From positions 1,054,001-1,118,000 of the forward strand of contig NZ_AP021875.1 of NCBI RefSeq assembly GCF_009688965.1: 64,000 nt of DNA. Reading direction: 5' to 3'. Positions within the stretch are counted from its first letter, which is position 1. Every line of letters begins with the position of its first letter. The translations under genes were made by a program, and so were the position numbers. Shown here in pieces: positions 36,013-44,928 of the stretch. Source of the DNA: Desulfosarcina widdelii (GTDB lineage Bacteria > Desulfobacterota > Desulfobacteria > Desulfobacterales > Desulfosarcinaceae). The notes under the pieces are model-generated. The model was not told the origin of the DNA. It ran no database searches and saw only the letters and a list, made by a program, of their open reading frames with translations.

Positions 36013-36920
36013 CTCTTGCGGCAACCCCCATAAATGTGAACGACTACCGGGATGGCTACCCGTTTCAATCTCATTTCCTGGATCGCAACGGGCTGCGATA
36101 CCATTATCTCGACGAGGGCTCCGGTGAAGCCGTGGTCATGGTCCACGGCAATCCAACCTGGTCCTATTTTTTCCGGCGGGTAATCGCTGCCCTGTCACCG
36201 GCCTATCGCTGCATAGCACCCGACCATATGGGCTGCGGATTGTCCGACAAGCCGGACGAATCCCGCTACGACTTTCGCCTGCGCAGTCGTGTGGACGATT
36301 TTTCGGCGCTCATGGACCATCTGAACCTGGAGCGGGTGACCCTCATGGTTCACGACTGGGGCGGCATGATCGCCATGGCCTGGGCCGTGGCCAACGCAGA
36401 CCGGGTGGCCCGCATCGTCGTAACCAATACAGCCGGTTTTTTCCCTCCGGGAGGCAAAGGTATCCCCCTGCGGCTATGGATCGTGCGCAACCTGGGCGCA
36501 TTTGCCCGGCCCGCGGTCCTGCATGGAAATCTGTTCGCCCGCGGGGCTACTGTCATGGCACCTCGCAAGCGGCTTTCGGCCGATGCCAGGAAAGGACTCC
36601 TGGCACCGTACAACAGCCCCCGCAACCGGATCGCGACCCTGCGTTTCGTCCAGGACATTCCGATGATGGCCGGCGATCCCGGATTCGACATCGTCGATGA
36701 TGTTTCGCGCAACCTGGACAGGCTTTCCTCTGTTCCCATGCTGATTTTGTGGGGCAAACACGACTTCGTCTTTGACGTGGATTATTACGACGAATGGCGA
36801 CGACGATTTCCGGCCGCCGAATACCATCTGTTCGAAGATGCCGGCCACTACCTGCTGGAAGATGTGCCCGAAGCGATCATGGATCGGGTAACCAATTTTC
36901 TGGGCCGGCATCCGATATAA
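36009..36920 (+). CDS. oleB: OleB-like alpha/beta hydrolase (beta-lactone decarboxylase family)
   Basis: 303 aa. The alpha/beta-hydrolase fold of the haloalkane-dehalogenase type has VHGNPTWSYFFR (oxyanion region), nucleophile Asp116 in VHDWGG and catalytic His280 in DAGHYLLED. In the Ole pathway OleB, an enzyme of this fold, converts the beta-lactone made by OleC into an olefin plus CO2. True haloalkane dehalogenases share the same triad, but the position directly before OleC and OleD decides the call. The start overlaps the megasynthase stop (ATGA), so the two are translationally coupled, which is the strongest evidence that the megasynthase and Ole enzymes act together. Confidence 0.88.
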   Translation: MTLAATPINVNDYRDGYPFQSHFLDRNGLRYHYLDEGSGEAVVMVHGNPTWSYFFRRVIAALSPAYRCIAPDHMGCGLSDKPDESRYDFRLRSRVDDFSALMDHLNLERVTLMVHDWGGMIAMAWAVANADRVARIVVTNTAGFFPPGGKGIPLRLWIVRNLGAFARPAVLHGNLFARGATVMAPRKRLSADARKGLLAPYNSPRNRIATLRFVQDIPMMAGDPGFDIVDDVSRNLDRLSSVPMLILWGKHDFVFDVDYYDEWRRRFPAAEYHLFEDAGHYLLEDVPEAIMDRVTNFLGRHPI

Positions 36921-36934
36921 AAATGTCAATTCCC

Positions 36935-36968
36935 GTCGCAGGAGCGAAAAATCTTTCGCCCCTGCGAC
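36935..36968. repeat. 15-bp-stem hairpin between oleB and oleC
   Basis: GTCGCAGGAGCGAAA (36935-36949) pairs with TTTCGCCCCTGCGAC (36954-36968) with one G-T-type mismatch and a 4-base loop. No T-run follows, so it is not an intrinsic terminator. It may be a REP-type element or a stabiliser or attenuator that sets OleC/OleD levels apart from the megasynthase and OleB. It fills most of the 92-base gap. Confidence 0.7.
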
Positions 36969-37012
36969 CCCTTAGAAATGATTGAGTTCAGGGATTCAGG
37001 GAGCAAGGGTCG

Positions 37013-38692
37013 ATGCAGACAACTCCGGATAAGGCCGATGGAAGCACCGTCAATGTCGCCACCTACCTGCGCACCATGGCCCGTGTCCAACCCTACAAGC
37101 GGGCGGTGGTCAGCCCGGTCGGCCGTGACCGCCATGGGCGGGTCGCATACAGCCACCTGACATTCCGCCAGCTGGACATCGAATCGGACTGTCTGGCCCA
37201 GGGCCTGGACAATGTGGGCGTCAGCCGCGGCGTGCGCACGATCCTTATGGTCAAGCCCAGCCTGGATTTTTTCGCCCTGGTCTTCGCCCTTTTCAAGGTG
37301 GGGGCCGTGCCCGTGGTGGTCGATCCGGGAATGGGCATTGGCCGGATGCTGAACTGCCTGGCGGAAAGCCGGGCCCAGGCCCTGATCGGCATCCCCCCGG
37401 CCCATGTCCTGCGCACCATGGCGCCCCGGTATTTCAAGACGGTCACCACCTTCATCACCGTGGGCAGCCGCTGGTTCTGGGGCGGCTTGACGCTGAATCG
37501 TGTCCGCCAGCGTCACTGGGAGCCCTACCCAATGGCGGCCACCGGCCCCGACGAAATCGCCGCCATCCTATTTACCACCGGCAGCACCGGACCGGCCAAA
37601 GGCGTCTTTTACACCCACGGTGTCTTCGACGCCCAGGTGCGAAACATTAAGGCCCAGTTCGACATCACTCCCGGCGAAATCGACCTGCCGACCTTCCCTC
37701 TTTTCGCCCTCTTCGACCCGGCTTTAGGTATGACGGCCATTATCCCGGACATGGATCCCACTCAGCCGGCGCGGGTCAATCCGGAAAAAATCATCGAGGC
37801 CATCGGCGACCATGGCGTCACCAATATGTTCGCCTCGCCGGCCCTGCTGAACCGCGTGGGACGCTACGGCAAGGAAAAGGGCATCAAACTGCCCACCGTA
37901 AAGCGGGTCATTTCGGCCGGAGCCCCTGCCGCGCCGGCCAACATCGAGCAGTTCAGCGCCATGCTCACCGACGGCGCCCTGATCCACACCGGCTACGGTG
38001 CCACCGAAGCCATGCCGGTAAGTTCCTTCGGCAGCGACGAGATTCTCAGCGAAACCCGGAAGCTCAGCGAAAAGGGATTCGGCATGTGCGTGGGACGCCC
38101 CATTGCGGGCATCGAGGTCCGCATCATCCGAATCAGCGACGGGCCCATCGCCCAATGGACCGACGATCTATGCGTTGCCGACGGCGAAACCGGTGAGATT
38201 GCCGTGCGCGGTGAACAGGTAACCCGTGGCTATTTTGAGCGCCCCCGGGACGATGCACTGGCCAAGATCCAGGATGGCGACGGCTTCTGGCACCGCATGG
38301 GCGACCTGGGTTGGATGGACAAAAAAGGCCGCATCTGGTTCTGCGGACGCAAAAGCCATCGGGTGGTCACCGAAGCCGCAACCCTTTTCACCATCCCCTG
38401 CGAGGCCATCTTCAACAATCATCCCCGGGTGTTCCGCAGCGCCCTGGTCGGCATCGGCACGCCGGGCAAACATCGGCCGGTGATGTGCATCGAACTGGAA
38501 ACCGGCGACAAAGGCAGCGGAAAAAAGGCCCTTGAGCAGGAGCTTCTGGAATTGGCCCAAACCAGTCCGATCACCCAATCTATCCAGACTATCTTGTTTC
38601 ACCGGGCTTTCCCTGTCGATATTCGCCATAATTCCAAGATATTCAGAGAAAAATTGACCGTTTGGGCGGGAAAGAAGGTAAAATCGGTTTAA
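37013..38692 (+). CDS. oleC: OleC-like AMP-dependent beta-lactone synthetase
   Basis: 559 aa, ANL superfamily. Motifs: the phosphate loop LFTTGSTGPAKGVFYTHG (about residues 185-202), the adenine/acyl loop GYGATEAMPVSSFGS, and the hinge region GDLGWMDKKGRIWFCGRKSHRV. The C-terminal PVDIRHNSKIFREKLTVWA is typical of OleC rather than acyl-CoA ligases. OleC activates a 2-alkyl-3-hydroxy acid with ATP and closes it to a beta-lactone. The start has AGGGAG at 36998-37003. It is followed 21 bases later by oleD. The presence of OleC beside OleB and OleD is close to diagnostic of head-to-head olefin or beta-lactone formation, yet no OleA thiolase-like gene is in the window. Confidence 0.92.
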   Translation: MQTTPDKADGSTVNVATYLRTMARVQPYKRAVVSPVGRDRHGRVAYSHLTFRQLDIESDCLAQGLDNVGVSRGVRTILMVKPSLDFFALVFALFKVGAVPVVVDPGMGIGRMLNCLAESRAQALIGIPPAHVLRTMAPRYFKTVTTFITVGSRWFWGGLTLNRVRQRHWEPYPMAATGPDEIAAILFTTGSTGPAKGVFYTHGVFDAQVRNIKAQFDITPGEIDLPTFPLFALFDPALGMTAIIPDMDPTQPARVNPEKIIEAIGDHGVTNMFASPALLNRVGRYGKEKGIKLPTVKRVISAGAPAAPANIEQFSAMLTDGALIHTGYGATEAMPVSSFGSDEILSETRKLSEKGFGMCVGRPIAGIEVRIIRISDGPIAQWTDDLCVADGETGEIAVRGEQVTRGYFERPRDDALAKIQDGDGFWHRMGDLGWMDKKGRIWFCGRKSHRVVTEAATLFTIPCEAIFNNHPRVFRSALVGIGTPGKHRPVMCIELETGDKGSGKKALEQELLELAQTSPITQSIQTILFHRAFPVDIRHNSKIFREKLTVWAGKKVKSV

Positions 38693-38713
38693 GGTTTTAA
38701 GCTGAATTCCATT

Positions 38714-39727
38714 ATGAAAGAAACCACCAAATCCATATTGGTCACAGGCGGCGGCGGCTTCCTCGGCCAGGCCATCGTCAGGATGCTGTTGGAAAAAGGT
38801 CATCGGGTAGCCAGCTACTCCCGAGGATCGTATCCGGAACTGGACGCCATGGGCGTCGTTCAGCACTCGGGCGACCTTACCGATGTAGATGCCGTAAAAA
38901 AAGCCGTTGACGGCAAGGGCACTGTTTTTCACGTGGCCGCCAAAGCCGGTGTATGGGGTCCCGACGAGGCATTCTTTCGCCCCAACGTGACCGGCACCCG
39001 CAACGTCATCGAGGCCTGCCGGGCCTGCGGTGTGGGACGGCTGATCTACACCAGCAGTCCCAGTGTGGTTTTCGACGGCACGGACATGCAAGGGATGAGC
39101 GAAACGGCGCCCTACCCGGCCGACTTTCACGCCCCCTACCCCCGGACCAAGGCCATGGCCGAACAGGAAGTGCTGGCGGCCGCCGATGAAAAACTGAAGA
39201 CCCTGGCGCTGCGGCCTCACCTGATATGGGGGCCGGGAGACCCCCATCTGGCGCCGCGCATCATCGCCAGGGCCAAAAGCCTGCGGCAGGTGGGCGGCGG
39301 CGGCAACCGGGTGGATACCATTTACATCGACAACGCCGCCCGGGCCCATGTACTGGCCATGGAGGCGCTGGAGAGAAAACCCGAAATTTCGGGCAAGGCC
39401 TATTTTATCAGCGACGACGACCCCATTTTGCTGTGGGAAATGGTCAACCGCATCCTGGATGCCGGTGGAAAACCTCCGGTGAAACGAAAAATTTCACCGC
39501 GAGCGGCTTTTTTCATCGGCGGCCTGCTGGAGTGGATCTACCGCACCTTCGGTTTTAAAGGCGAGCCCAAAATGACCCGCTTCGTCGCCCGTGAGCTTGC
39601 CACCTCCCACTGGTTCGACATTTCGGCAGCCAAACGGGATCTGGGTTACACAGCCGAGGTTGCCATCGACGAAGGCATGCACCGCCTGAAGACCTGGCTG
39701 ACTGAATCCGGTTTACCATGCGAATAA
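38714..39727 (+). CDS. oleD: OleD-like NAD(P)-dependent 2-alkyl-3-oxoacid reductase
   Basis: 337 aa, short-chain dehydrogenase of the extended (3-beta-HSD-like) class. The nucleotide-binding motif is VTGGGGFLGQAIV at the N-terminus; the catalytic pair is Tyr142 and Lys146 in YPRTK, with the upstream Ser in TSSPSVVFDG. FHVAAKAGVWG and ALRPHLIWGPGDPHL are stretches shared by OleD proteins. OleD reduces the beta-keto acid made by the condensing enzyme to the beta-hydroxy acid used by OleC. Its presence implies that the pathway here too goes through a beta-keto acid. Nothing is visibly truncated. Confidence 0.92.
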   Translation: MKETTKSILVTGGGGFLGQAIVRMLLEKGHRVASYSRGSYPELDAMGVVQHSGDLTDVDAVKKAVDGKGTVFHVAAKAGVWGPDEAFFRPNVTGTRNVIEACRACGVGRLIYTSSPSVVFDGTDMQGMSETAPYPADFHAPYPRTKAMAEQEVLAAADEKLKTLALRPHLIWGPGDPHLAPRIIARAKSLRQVGGGGNRVDTIYIDNAARAHVLAMEALERKPEISGKAYFISDDDPILLWEMVNRILDAGGKPPVKRKISPRAAFFIGGLLEWIYRTFGFKGEPKMTRFVARELATSHWFDISAAKRDLGYTAEVAIDEGMHRLKTWLTESGLPCE

Positions 39728-39789
39728 AAAAGTGATATTAAAGACCGTGCACTGAGCGTTAAAGCCCATGTGAAAAAGGAGAACGAACC

Positions 39790-40113
39790 ATGAAAGCCTT
39801 TGCTGTCATATTGCTGTCCATCTTTATCGCCTGGACGCCCTGCATCCTGCCGGCCGCGTTCGGCAGCGAGCCCGAAGAAAAACAGCCGTCCAGTCCGGGC
39901 AGCGTCTGGCAGGAAGTCAAAGAAGACTGGGTCGAAATCGGCAAAGGAGCCAAGGATGCCGGCGTTGAAGTGGGAAAATCGATCAAAAAGGAGTTCCAGG
40001 AACTGCCGGAAAATATGCGCAAGGGCTACCAGGAGACCAAAGAGGCCTTGAAGGGTGGTACCGGTGGCAACTCCGAGGGGACTTCGACGAATAAGGACAA
40101 TAACCAGCAATAA
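39790..40113 (+). CDS. small exported protein, charged and helical
   Basis: 107 aa. A signal peptide (MKAFAVILLSIFIAWTPCILPAAFGS) with a likely cut after residue 25 is followed by a charged helix containing repeats of the DWVEIGKGAKDAGVEVGKSIKKEFQ type, which resembles small apolipoprotein-like or amphipathic-helix exported proteins. The tail is Gly/Ser/Asn-rich low complexity. It is 62 bases behind oleD with AAAAGGAG near the start, so it is likely read with the ole genes. It may have an envelope role, such as binding hydrocarbon or lipid product; this is speculation. No known family is recognised. Confidence 0.7.
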   Translation: MKAFAVILLSIFIAWTPCILPAAFGSEPEEKQPSSPGSVWQEVKEDWVEIGKGAKDAGVEVGKSIKKEFQELPENMRKGYQETKEALKGGTGGNSEGTSTNKDNNQQ

Positions 40114-40148
40114 TAATCAGGTATTTTATCAATTGACAAGGAGCACTT

Positions 40149-41267
40149 TTGAACGCAACGCATCGCAGCCGGATCGCCAAAATCAGGGAGAAACTGGCCG
40201 ACCTGGAGTTGGACGCCTTGATGGTGTCTATTCAGGAAAACCGTTATTACCTATCCGGATATACCGGTGAAGACGCCCAGTTCGACGAATCGGCCGGCGT
40301 GCTGTTGGTCTCTGCCAGTCAACTGGTACTGGCTACGGACAGTCGCTTCGACCTTCAGGCCCGGGCCGAGGCGCCCGACTTCGAAGTGGTCTGTTATCGA
40401 AAAGGCCTCGAAAAGGAACTGCCCGCCATCGCCGCCAACCTGGACATTCGCCGGCTCGGTTTTGAAAGTGTGCGCCTTTCCCACAAAAACCATGCCGCCT
40501 ATGCCAAAGCGCTGCAAACCGTTTCACCACCGGTAGAACTGGTGCCCACGGAAAATCTGGTGGAGGACCTGCGCAAAACCAAGTCCGAAGAGGAGATCCA
40601 GGCGACGGTCGACGCCCTTCGCCTGGCCGAAAAGGCCTTTTCCCGTGTGGTGGCAACGATCCGTCCGGGGATGACCGAAAAACAGGTGGCCTGGGATATG
40701 GAAAAAGCCATGCGCGAGTTGGGTGCCCAGGGACTCTCCTTTCCCGTGATCGTAGCCTCGGGTCCCAACAGCGCCCTGCCCCACGCCATTCCTTCGGATC
40801 GACGAATCGTAGAGGGCGAACCCCTGCTGATCGATTGGGGGGCACGACTGAACGAATACTGCTCGGATACCACCCGGACCCTGGTTGTGGGGAAACCGAA
40901 AGATCCCTTCCAAAACGTTTTCGATACGGTCGTCGAGGCCAGGGATCGAGCTATCGCCGCCATCCGGGCCGGCGCCAGCGGCACCGAGGTGGACAAAATC
41001 GCCCGCGACTTCATCGATAAAAACGGGTTTGGAGACAAATTCGGCCACGGCCTGGGCCACGGCACAGGCCTGGCGGTCCACGAAGCTCCGCGTTTGAGCC
41101 CGATCAAGGACGACCTGCTGGAAGCGGGTATGATCGTCACGGTCGAACCAGGCATCTATCTTCCGAACTGGGGGGGCGTTCGCATGGAAAATCAGGTGGT
41201 TGTCATTCAAGATGGGGTTCGGGTACTCAACGATCCCGCCCCTTTCAACCCCTGCATTGGAAACTGA
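40149..41267 (+). CDS. pepP: M24B aminopeptidase P family (Xaa-Pro) peptidase
   Basis: 372 aa. The C-terminal pita-bread domain carries the five metal ligands Asp229, Asp240, His304, Glu333 and Glu347, in LIDWGARL, CSDTTRT, GHGTG, VTVEPGIY and MENQVVV. The N-terminal creatinase-like domain covers residues about 1-140. It cleaves N-terminal residues before proline, in the cytosol. The start is TTG at 40149, supported by AAGGAG at 40138-40142 and the lack of any suitable ATG. Stop and xerD start are 3 bases apart. It looks like a housekeeping gene lodged inside the lipid locus. Confidence 0.9.
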   Translation: MNATHRSRIAKIREKLADLELDALMVSIQENRYYLSGYTGEDAQFDESAGVLLVSASQLVLATDSRFDLQARAEAPDFEVVCYRKGLEKELPAIAANLDIRRLGFESVRLSHKNHAAYAKALQTVSPPVELVPTENLVEDLRKTKSEEEIQATVDALRLAEKAFSRVVATIRPGMTEKQVAWDMEKAMRELGAQGLSFPVIVASGPNSALPHAIPSDRRIVEGEPLLIDWGARLNEYCSDTTRTLVVGKPKDPFQNVFDTVVEARDRAIAAIRAGASGTEVDKIARDFIDKNGFGDKFGHGLGHGTGLAVHEAPRLSPIKDDLLEAGMIVTVEPGIYLPNWGGVRMENQVVVIQDGVRVLNDPAPFNPCIGN

Positions 41268-41270
41268 CCC

Positions 41271-42176
41271 TTGGTCCCGCTGTCCGAATACCTGCGATAC
41301 CTGGATCGCTACCAGTCTTTTCTGGTGGTGGAGAAAGGCCTGAGCCGAAAAACCGTGGATGCCTACAGCGCCGACCTGATCCGATTCGGTCGGTTCCTGG
41401 AGAAAAAAGAAACGACCGCCGTGGCCAACATCGACACCCAGTTGATTCTCGGCTACCTGATCCATCTTCGAAAGCGGGAGTTGGGCGCCCGCTCCCGGGC
41501 GCGTCATTTAATCAGCCTGCGGGGATTTTTTGCCTTTCTGACCCGCGAAAAAATTATCGAGACCAACCCGGCCAGCCAGATCGACCTGCCCAAAACCGGC
41601 ATGCAACTGCCCGACGTCCTCTCCGTTGCCGATGTGGAGGCCCTGATCAACGCGCCGGACCGGACCAAGCCCGAGGGCCTGCGGGATGCCGCCATGCTGG
41701 AACTGATCTACGGTGCCGGTCTGCGGGTATCTGAACTGATTGGTCTGGAAATGACCGGCATCAACCTGGAAGCTGGATTTGTCCGGGTTTTTGGCAAGGG
41801 GGGCAAAGAACGGGTGGTTCCGGTGGGTCGCATGGCCACGGACGCGATCCGGGCCTATCTTGAAGATTCCCGGCCGCAGCTGCTGAAAAACGGCTCCAGC
41901 CCCCACCTGTTTGTCACCCGCCGGAAAAGCGGTATGACCCGCCAGAGCTTCTGGAACCTGATCGGCCGATACAGCCGCCTGGCCAAGTTGAAAAAAAAAG
42001 TGACCCCCCACACCCTGCGCCACTCTTTTGCCACCCATCTGCTTGAAGGCGGCGCCGACCTGCGTGCCGTGCAGACCATGCTGGGGCACGTGGACATCTC
42101 CACTACCCAGATCTATACCCACGTGGCCCAGCGCAAACTGATGGAGGCCCATAAAAAATACCATCCCCGAGGATAA
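41271..42176 (+). CDS. xerD: tyrosine recombinase XerD
   Basis: 301 aa, the standard XerD length. All six catalytic residues are present: Arg152 (GAGLRVSEL), Lys176 (GKGGKERVV), His247 and Arg250 (HTLRHSFATH), His273 (LGHVDISTT) and the nucleophile Tyr282 (QIYTHV). The N-terminal core-binding domain covers about 1-110. XerD with XerC resolves chromosome dimers at dif; the full set and normal length favour this over a phage integrase. The start is TTG at 41271 and no better start codon is found nearby; there is no clear ribosome site because it is coupled to pepP. No dif site was recognised in the window. Confidence 0.9.
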   Translation: MVPLSEYLRYLDRYQSFLVVEKGLSRKTVDAYSADLIRFGRFLEKKETTAVANIDTQLILGYLIHLRKRELGARSRARHLISLRGFFAFLTREKIIETNPASQIDLPKTGMQLPDVLSVADVEALINAPDRTKPEGLRDAAMLELIYGAGLRVSELIGLEMTGINLEAGFVRVFGKGGKERVVPVGRMATDAIRAYLEDSRPQLLKNGSSPHLFVTRRKSGMTRQSFWNLIGRYSRLAKLKKKVTPHTLRHSFATHLLEGGADLRAVQTMLGHVDISTTQIYTHVAQRKLMEAHKKYHPRG

Positions 42177-42186
42177 CCGTTTCGAC

Positions 42187-42972
42187 ATGCAAAGCATTCA
42201 TCTCTCCGATATACAGTCCTGGTTTAGCGATTATACCCGATCCTTCCTAACCGGCGAACCCAATAAGGACAGTGCCCATCAACTGAAAATCGACCATACT
42301 GCCCGGGTCTGTAAAAATATCCGTATGCTGGCAGCATCCATCGACCTGTCTGAAGACCAGATGCGCATTGCCGAAGCCGTGGCTTTGCTTCACGACCTGG
42401 GACGCTTCGAACAGTACAAACGATACGGCACCTTCAATGACCGCAAATCTGTCAACCACGCCGCATTGGGAGTCGAAATCATGGAAAAGACCGGGGTGCT
42501 GGAAGACCTTGACGACGACGAACGAAAACGGATCGTCGATGCGGTTCGTTTCCATAACGCCCCGGCGCTGCCGTCCGGCAAGCCACCCGAGGAACTGATT
42601 TTCCTGCGCCTGATTCGCGATGCCGACAAGCTGGATATCTGGAAGGTGTTCGCCGATTATTACCGTTACGACAATGAACCGGAAACAGCCATCGTCCAGC
42701 ATCTGCCCGACCGACCGACCTGGGCACCGTCGATCATCGAAGACATCGTAAACAGGCGTATGGCCAGGTTTTCGCACATGGAAACCCTGAACGATTTCAA
42801 ATTGTTGCAGCTCAGTTGGGTGTTTGACCTCAATTTTCCGGAAACCTATTTTCTGGCCAGGCAAAGGGGAGACCTTGCGGTAATTGCCGGATCCCTGCCC
42901 GATGTTCCAAGCCTGCGCCGTGCCGTGGCTGTGGTGATGGAAGAACTGGAGGTGAAGGGAAAGCGGGGGTGA
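42187..42972 (+). CDS. HD-domain phosphohydrolase
   Basis: 261 aa. The HD motif is in VALLHDLGRFEQYKRYG (about residues 57-80), with an upstream histidine in KIDHTARVCKN and a later Asp in LIRDADKLDIWKVF, giving the H...HD...D metal-binding pattern. HD proteins hydrolyse phosphoester bonds in nucleotides or second messengers; the substrate is unknown. It lies 10 bases after xerD and is presumably in the same transcript. Nothing in it suggests a role in lipid synthesis. The C-terminal about 60 residues (RRAVAVVMEELEVKGKRG) are not recognised. Confidence 0.87.
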   Translation: MQSIHLSDIQSWFSDYTRSFLTGEPNKDSAHQLKIDHTARVCKNIRMLAASIDLSEDQMRIAEAVALLHDLGRFEQYKRYGTFNDRKSVNHAALGVEIMEKTGVLEDLDDDERKRIVDAVRFHNAPALPSGKPPEELIFLRLIRDADKLDIWKVFADYYRYDNEPETAIVQHLPDRPTWAPSIIEDIVNRRMARFSHMETLNDFKLLQLSWVFDLNFPETYFLARQRGDLAVIAGSLPDVPSLRRAVAVVMEELEVKGKRG

Positions 42973-43260
42973 GATATGATATTTGGGATATGGGATGTGC
43001 GATGTGAGCTATCGGATTGTTAAATTCGTTGATTGGTTCGATTGGTTGATTGGTTTTCAACTGCAGGCCACATAACAATTTTTAATGATGAATTGTAAAT
43101 TAGTATTCAGAAATCGGTTAACAATTAAGAATTTAAAACTAAAAATTCATAATTGGACTTGTCCGCGTTTATCCGTGTTAATCAGTGGCCTGTTAGACTC
43201 CCTGCGTACTATGCGCTTCGAACGAAATGGGCGGTATTTGTAAAGAAAGGTATTTTATAG
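42973..43260. other. gene-free gap with short repeats
   Basis: The gap before pfaD has no ORF worth calling. It holds a GATTGGTT-type simple tract (43029-43062), an AT-rich stretch (43070-43150) and the phrase TCCGCGTTTATCCGTGTT (43166-43183). The reverse complement of that phrase recurs at about 63486-63503. A promoter for pfaD probably lies in the AT-rich part, but no confident -35/-10 pair could be chosen. Confidence 0.5.
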
Positions 43261-44895
43261 GTGACCCAAATAAAGACAACCATCGGCACCTGGCTACCGG
43301 CCGGCGATCTGCCGAACACCGAAAAAGGGGCTTTTTCTGAAGCGCTGCGGCAGATCGACCGCCCCTTGTATGCCGTCGATGTGGACGGCCGCCTGGGTGT
43401 TGCGCGGGACGGCAGCGCCATTCTTGGTAATCGAGAATTTTCCTCAGCAAACGGCTGCCCTCTTCTGGGATGGTCCCCCCCCCTGCCATTGGAATCTTTG
43501 GGCGATCCGGGTTTTAAAAAGGATCACGGTCTTCGCTTGGCTTACGTCTGCGGCGCCATGGCCAACGGCATCACCTCCACAGAAATGGTGGAAGCAGCAG
43601 CCCGGTCCGGCATGATCGGATTTTTCGGCGCCGGCGGGCTCTCCATCGGGCAGATCGAAGCCGCCATCGACAGGCTTTCAACTTCTCTCGGCGATTTGCC
43701 CTATGGTTTCAACCTGATCCACAGCCCCAACGACATGACCCTTGAACAGCAGACTGTGGATCTATATCTCGCCAAAGGCATTCGTCTGGTTTCGGCGTCT
43801 GCCTACCTGGACCTGACCACCCCCTTGGTCCAGTACCGCATCCATGGCATCCATGAAAATGCCCAGGGCGAAGTTGTCTGCCCCAATCGGATCATTGCCA
43901 AGGTATCCCGCGAGGAAGTGGCCCGAAAATTCTTTGCCCCCCCGCCTGAAAAGCACCTGCAGCGGTTGCAGGACCAGGGAATCATCAATGCCCAACAGGC
44001 TGCCCTGGCCTGCCGGATCCCCATGGCCCAGGATCTGACTGCCGAGGCCGACTCCGGCGGCCATACCGACAACCGGCCGGCCCTGTGCCTTTTCCCCACC
44101 ATGCTGGCCCTGCGGGACGAAATGGCTCGCCAGTACAATTACAGCCTCCCGTTGCGTGTGGGCCTTGCCGGCGGTATTGCCACTCCCCGATCGGCCGCCG
44201 CGGCATTTGCCATGGGCGCGGCTTACATTCTGACCGGATCGGTGAATCAGTCCTGTTTGGAGGCCGACACTTCTCCTTTGGTGAAAAAGATGCTGGCCGA
44301 GGCCAGACAGGCGGACATCATCATGGCGCCGGCGGCAGACATGTTCGAGATGGGAGTCAAGGTACAGGTACTCAAACGCGGAACCATGTTCTCCATGCGG
44401 GGGGCGCGTCTTTATGACATCTACCGGACCTACGACCGATTTGAAGACGTACCCGAAGACCAGTGCAAACTGGTTGAAGGGTCCTTTTTAAAGTGTTCCT
44501 TCGACCAGGAGTGGCAAAATACCCGCGCCTTTTTCCTGGAGCGTGATCCCTCTCAGGTGGAACGGGCCGACAAAGACCCCAAGCACAAAATGGCCCTGGT
44601 GTTTCGTTCCTACCTGGGCCGGGCTTCGCTTTGGGCCAAAAGTGGGATCGCCGATCGTGCTATCGATTATCAAATCTGGTGTGGTCCGGCCATGGGGGCC
44701 TTTAACGAGTGGGTTAAGGGCTCCTTTTTGGAGGCACCGGAAAACCGTAAAACGGTAACCGTGGCCAAAAACCTGCTATATGGAGCCGCAGTTATCCTGC
44801 GTCTCAACAACTTGAGAAACCAAGGGGTATGTCTTTCTGAAGGGGATTTTCGTGTCGAGCCATTGAGCGAAGAGCAGTTGGACCGGATGGCATGA
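43261..44895 (+). CDS. pfaD: PfaD-like trans-acting enoyl reductase (2-nitropropane dioxygenase family)
   Basis: 544 aa, typical PfaD length. FMN-binding TIM-barrel features include GMIGFFGAGGLSIGQIEAAI, LPYGFNLIHSPNDM, RVGLAGGIATPRSAAAAFAMGAAYILTGSVNQ and APAADMFEMGVKVQVLKRGTMF, all family hallmarks. The enzyme reduces the enoyl intermediates on the PUFA-synthase ACPs with NADPH, in trans. The start is GTG 43261 with AAAGG at 43246-43250. It lies between the two megasynthase genes, separated from the first by eight genes and from the second by a divergent regulator. This is the myxobacterial Pfa1 type of free-standing reductase. Confidence 0.93.
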   Translation: MTQIKTTIGTWLPAGDLPNTEKGAFSEALRQIDRPLYAVDVDGRLGVARDGSAILGNREFSSANGCPLLGWSPPLPLESLGDPGFKKDHGLRLAYVCGAMANGITSTEMVEAAARSGMIGFFGAGGLSIGQIEAAIDRLSTSLGDLPYGFNLIHSPNDMTLEQQTVDLYLAKGIRLVSASAYLDLTTPLVQYRIHGIHENAQGEVVCPNRIIAKVSREEVARKFFAPPPEKHLQRLQDQGIINAQQAALACRIPMAQDLTAEADSGGHTDNRPALCLFPTMLALRDEMARQYNYSLPLRVGLAGGIATPRSAAAAFAMGAAYILTGSVNQSCLEADTSPLVKKMLAEARQADIIMAPAADMFEMGVKVQVLKRGTMFSMRGARLYDIYRTYDRFEDVPEDQCKLVEGSFLKCSFDQEWQNTRAFFLERDPSQVERADKDPKHKMALVFRSYLGRASLWAKSGIADRAIDYQIWCGPAMGAFNEWVKGSFLEAPENRKTVTVAKNLLYGAAVILRLNNLRNQGVCLSEGDFRVEPLSEEQLDRMA

Positions 44896-44928
44896 GAGAA
44901 CCGATGAGGGAAGATGGACGAAGGCTTT

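Noticed and set aside
41271..42176. Phage or integrative-element integrase
   Set aside because: Length, N-terminal domain and context (pepP, HD gene) fit housekeeping XerD; no att-like repeats or phage genes are present.
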